A stretch of 64,000 bases of DNA. Origin: DAIMFL01 sp964372215. Its GTDB lineage: Bacteria; Pseudomonadota; Alphaproteobacteria; Dongiales; Dongiaceae. The notes under the pieces are model-generated. The model made no database searches and was not told the DNA's origin. It saw only the letters and a list, made by a program, of their open reading frames with translations. Below are positions 62,844-64,000 of this stretch, piece after piece. Both the position numbers and the translations under genes were made by a program. The DNA lies in the NCBI GenBank assembly GCA_964372215.1, contig CAYJQC010000022.1:1-64000 (forward strand). Direction: 5' to 3'. Numbering within the stretch: the first letter of the stretch is position 1; each line of letters begins with the position of its first letter.

Positions 62844-63167
62844 TCAGCGAGGCTGGTGGTCGCGCGGACCGAAGGGACGGCGCGGTCGCGGACTGCGCGG
62901 CGTCGCTGTGCTGGTGTCGAGGCCGATGACCCTGAGAACCTGGATGCCCTTGCGACCCTGACCCACTTCGCAATGGATCGACGATCCCTCGGGGGCATCC
63001 TGCAGGCCTGCCTGCTTCAGGGCGGAGATGTGGAGAAACACGTCCTGCGAGCCATCGGCGGGCGACACGAAGCCGAACCCTTTTTCTGGATTGAACCACT
63101 TGATGGTTCCATGCAGCTCGGTACCAGAACCATTACTCGAACCACCGGAATAATCACGTTCGTTCAT
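62844..63167 (-). CDS. cold-shock domain protein with C-terminal tail
   Basis: A 107-residue RNA-binding protein. The cold-shock fold is at about residues 18-85, with GTIKWFNPEKGFGFVSPADG (RNP-1) and DVFLHISAL (RNP-2). The N-terminus is Gly/Ser-rich (ERDYSGGSSNGSGTE), and the C-terminal 20 residues are Arg/Pro-rich (RSPRPRRPFGPRDHQPR), which would add RNA affinity. It is longer than the 67-70 residues of CspA. The spacers on both sides (62559-62843, 63168-63428) show nothing I can name. Confidence 0.88.
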   Translation of the reverse strand: MNERDYSGGSSNGSGTELHGTIKWFNPEKGFGFVSPADGSQDVFLHISALKQAGLQDAPEGSSIHCEVGQGRKGIQVLRVIGLDTSTATPRSPRPRRPFGPRDHQPR

Positions 63168-63428
63168 AACGCGTACTCGCCTGTGGAGACAGCGGTTGCC
63201 GGACCCTGAGGTGCCGGTTCCGTATTCTCGCGCGTACGCCTGACTGCCGCCGGCCCCCTGGGTCGCGACTGTTGCGTCGTGCTCGAACGGCCCATCACGA
63301 CGAAATCGGGCAACCATGCATAGATTGCGGGGCAGCCTGGACAATTGCAAGCCCGGCATTGCCCGTCCGGTCCGGAAGCCGCTCCAGCTCGGGTGCGGTT
63401 GGTGGTCCGCGGGGGCCGCCGCGGCGAT

Positions 63429-64000
63429 CTACTCGGCGGCTTGCTCCAGCACGTTCGCAGTTGCGAAACAATCGGACCGGATGGACGCCGGCCCGCGCAG
63501 CTGGCGCAACGCCGCAGGCAGAAAGGCGGCGTCGTAGCCGTCGCCGGTTGCGCGATGGCGCTCGGGCAGCTGCCACCAGGGCAGGTGCGGTGCGCGGTGA
63601 TGAACCCGATGCAGGTTCATGTTGAGGATGGCGAGTCGGAGCGGCATCGGGAGCCGGAGATTGAAGGCGAAATCCCGGGAATCCAGGGGCGTCCGGTAGT
63701 GGTAGACGTTGTCGAGGAACGAGACGATCGCGCCGCGGCCGATCAGGAAGGCGAGCAACAGCGGCCAGTCCGGACCCCAGGCCAGGCCGGCTGCGGCGAA
63801 CAGCCCGGCCGTAGCCGCCGCGTCCTGGCGGAGTTCGCGCATCTGGCGCCGGCCGGTGAGCGTGCGGCGCGCCACCTCGTGGATCTGCTGCACGGCCGGG
63901 TCGCGATGCCGGTAGATGCGCTCGAGGATCTGCAGGCAGATCCGGCGCGGCAGCAGGAATAGCTGCGGCACGACGACCTCGATGAGGTAGACGCCGCCGA
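63429..64000 (-). CDS. fatty acid desaturase (partial, N-terminus beyond window)
   Basis: The frame is open to the window edge, giving about 190 residues that begin GGVYLIEVVVPQLFLL. A membrane pair (TAGLFAAAGLAWGPDWPLLL, FLIGRGAIVSFLDNVYHY) is followed by the C-terminal His box LNMNLHRVHHRAPHLPWWQL of membrane desaturases. Two earlier His boxes would lie outside the window. Likely an inner-membrane di-iron enzyme acting on fatty acids or carotenoid-like lipids. Confidence 0.78.
   Translation of the reverse strand, partial: GGVYLIEVVVPQLFLLPRRICLQILERIYRHRDPAVQQIHEVARRTLTGRRQMRELRQDAAATAGLFAAAGLAWGPDWPLLLAFLIGRGAIVSFLDNVYHYRTPLDSRDFAFNLRLPMPLRLAILNMNLHRVHHRAPHLPWWQLPERHRATGDGYDAAFLPAALRQLRGPASIRSDCFATANVLEQAAE

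Overview
The window looks like chromosomal DNA from a GC-rich alphaproteobacterium, plausibly a Rhodospirillales or Geminicoccales type. The reasons are the very high GC content, two SAM-II riboswitches (a class found mainly in alphaproteobacteria), the alphaproteobacterial sulfate-assimilation set cysG-DUF2849-cysI-DUF934, and a rhizobial/rhodospirillal-type palindromic intergenic element. A run of 10 Ns with poor flanking sequence shows it is a draft scaffold. I see no rRNA, tRNA, CRISPR array, prophage or intact insertion sequence.

Layout. 1-2.2 kb: a fragment at the edge, then an Fe(II)/2-oxoglutarate dioxygenase divergent from a LysR regulator. 2.2-6.8 kb (minus strand): three quinoprotein-relay accessory genes (CXXCW protein, SoxYZ-like carrier, metallo-hydrolase) without a quinoprotein dehydrogenase, a polysaccharide deacetylase and a polyamine-type binding protein. 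7.0-8.6 kb: an MHYT histidine kinase. 8.7-14.0 kb: assimilatory sulfate reduction as two adjacent units, cysH and orf66-cysG-DUF2849-cysI-DUF934, each behind its own near-identical promoter and SAM-II riboswitch. 14.0-19.7 kb: a DUF4412-like protein and a glycerol/glycerol-3-phosphate operon (glpK, FAD oxidoreductase, GlpD-like protein with BFD domain) divergent from a DeoR repressor. 19.7-27 kb: a hybrid kinase with an altered receiver, AI-2E transporter, cytochrome c, MsrA, several small secreted orphan proteins and a CopD-like membrane protein.

27-44 kb: cysteine hydrolase, P-type ATPase, secreted orphans, two candidate small RNAs, the assembly gap, amidohydrolase, FecR-domain protein, patatin, a Pro/Ala-rich coiled-coil protein, DUF2927 protein, AruI-like decarboxylase, AEC transporter and CocE-type hydrolase. 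44-58 kb: amino-acid and methylated-amine catabolism, with an Asp/Glu racemase-family enzyme, DadA, class III aminotransferase coupled to an ACT protein, GcvA-type regulator, non-pyrrolysine MttB homologue, DAO-family oxidase, SMP-30 protein, GreB and a DUF1989-GcvT fusion. 58-64 kb: MFS transporter with a coupled 40-residue membrane protein, an acyl-CoA-dehydrogenase-like protein lacking the usual catalytic Glu, a flavin reductase, a cold-shock protein and a fatty acid desaturase cut by the window end.

The clearest regulated system is sulfur assimilation: SAM would repress both the APS reductase and the siroheme/sulfite-reductase units through twin leaders. A second theme is demethylation of betaine- or sarcosine-like compounds (MttB, DAO oxidase, GcvT fusion, ACT/GcvA regulators); this is inferred from the families present.
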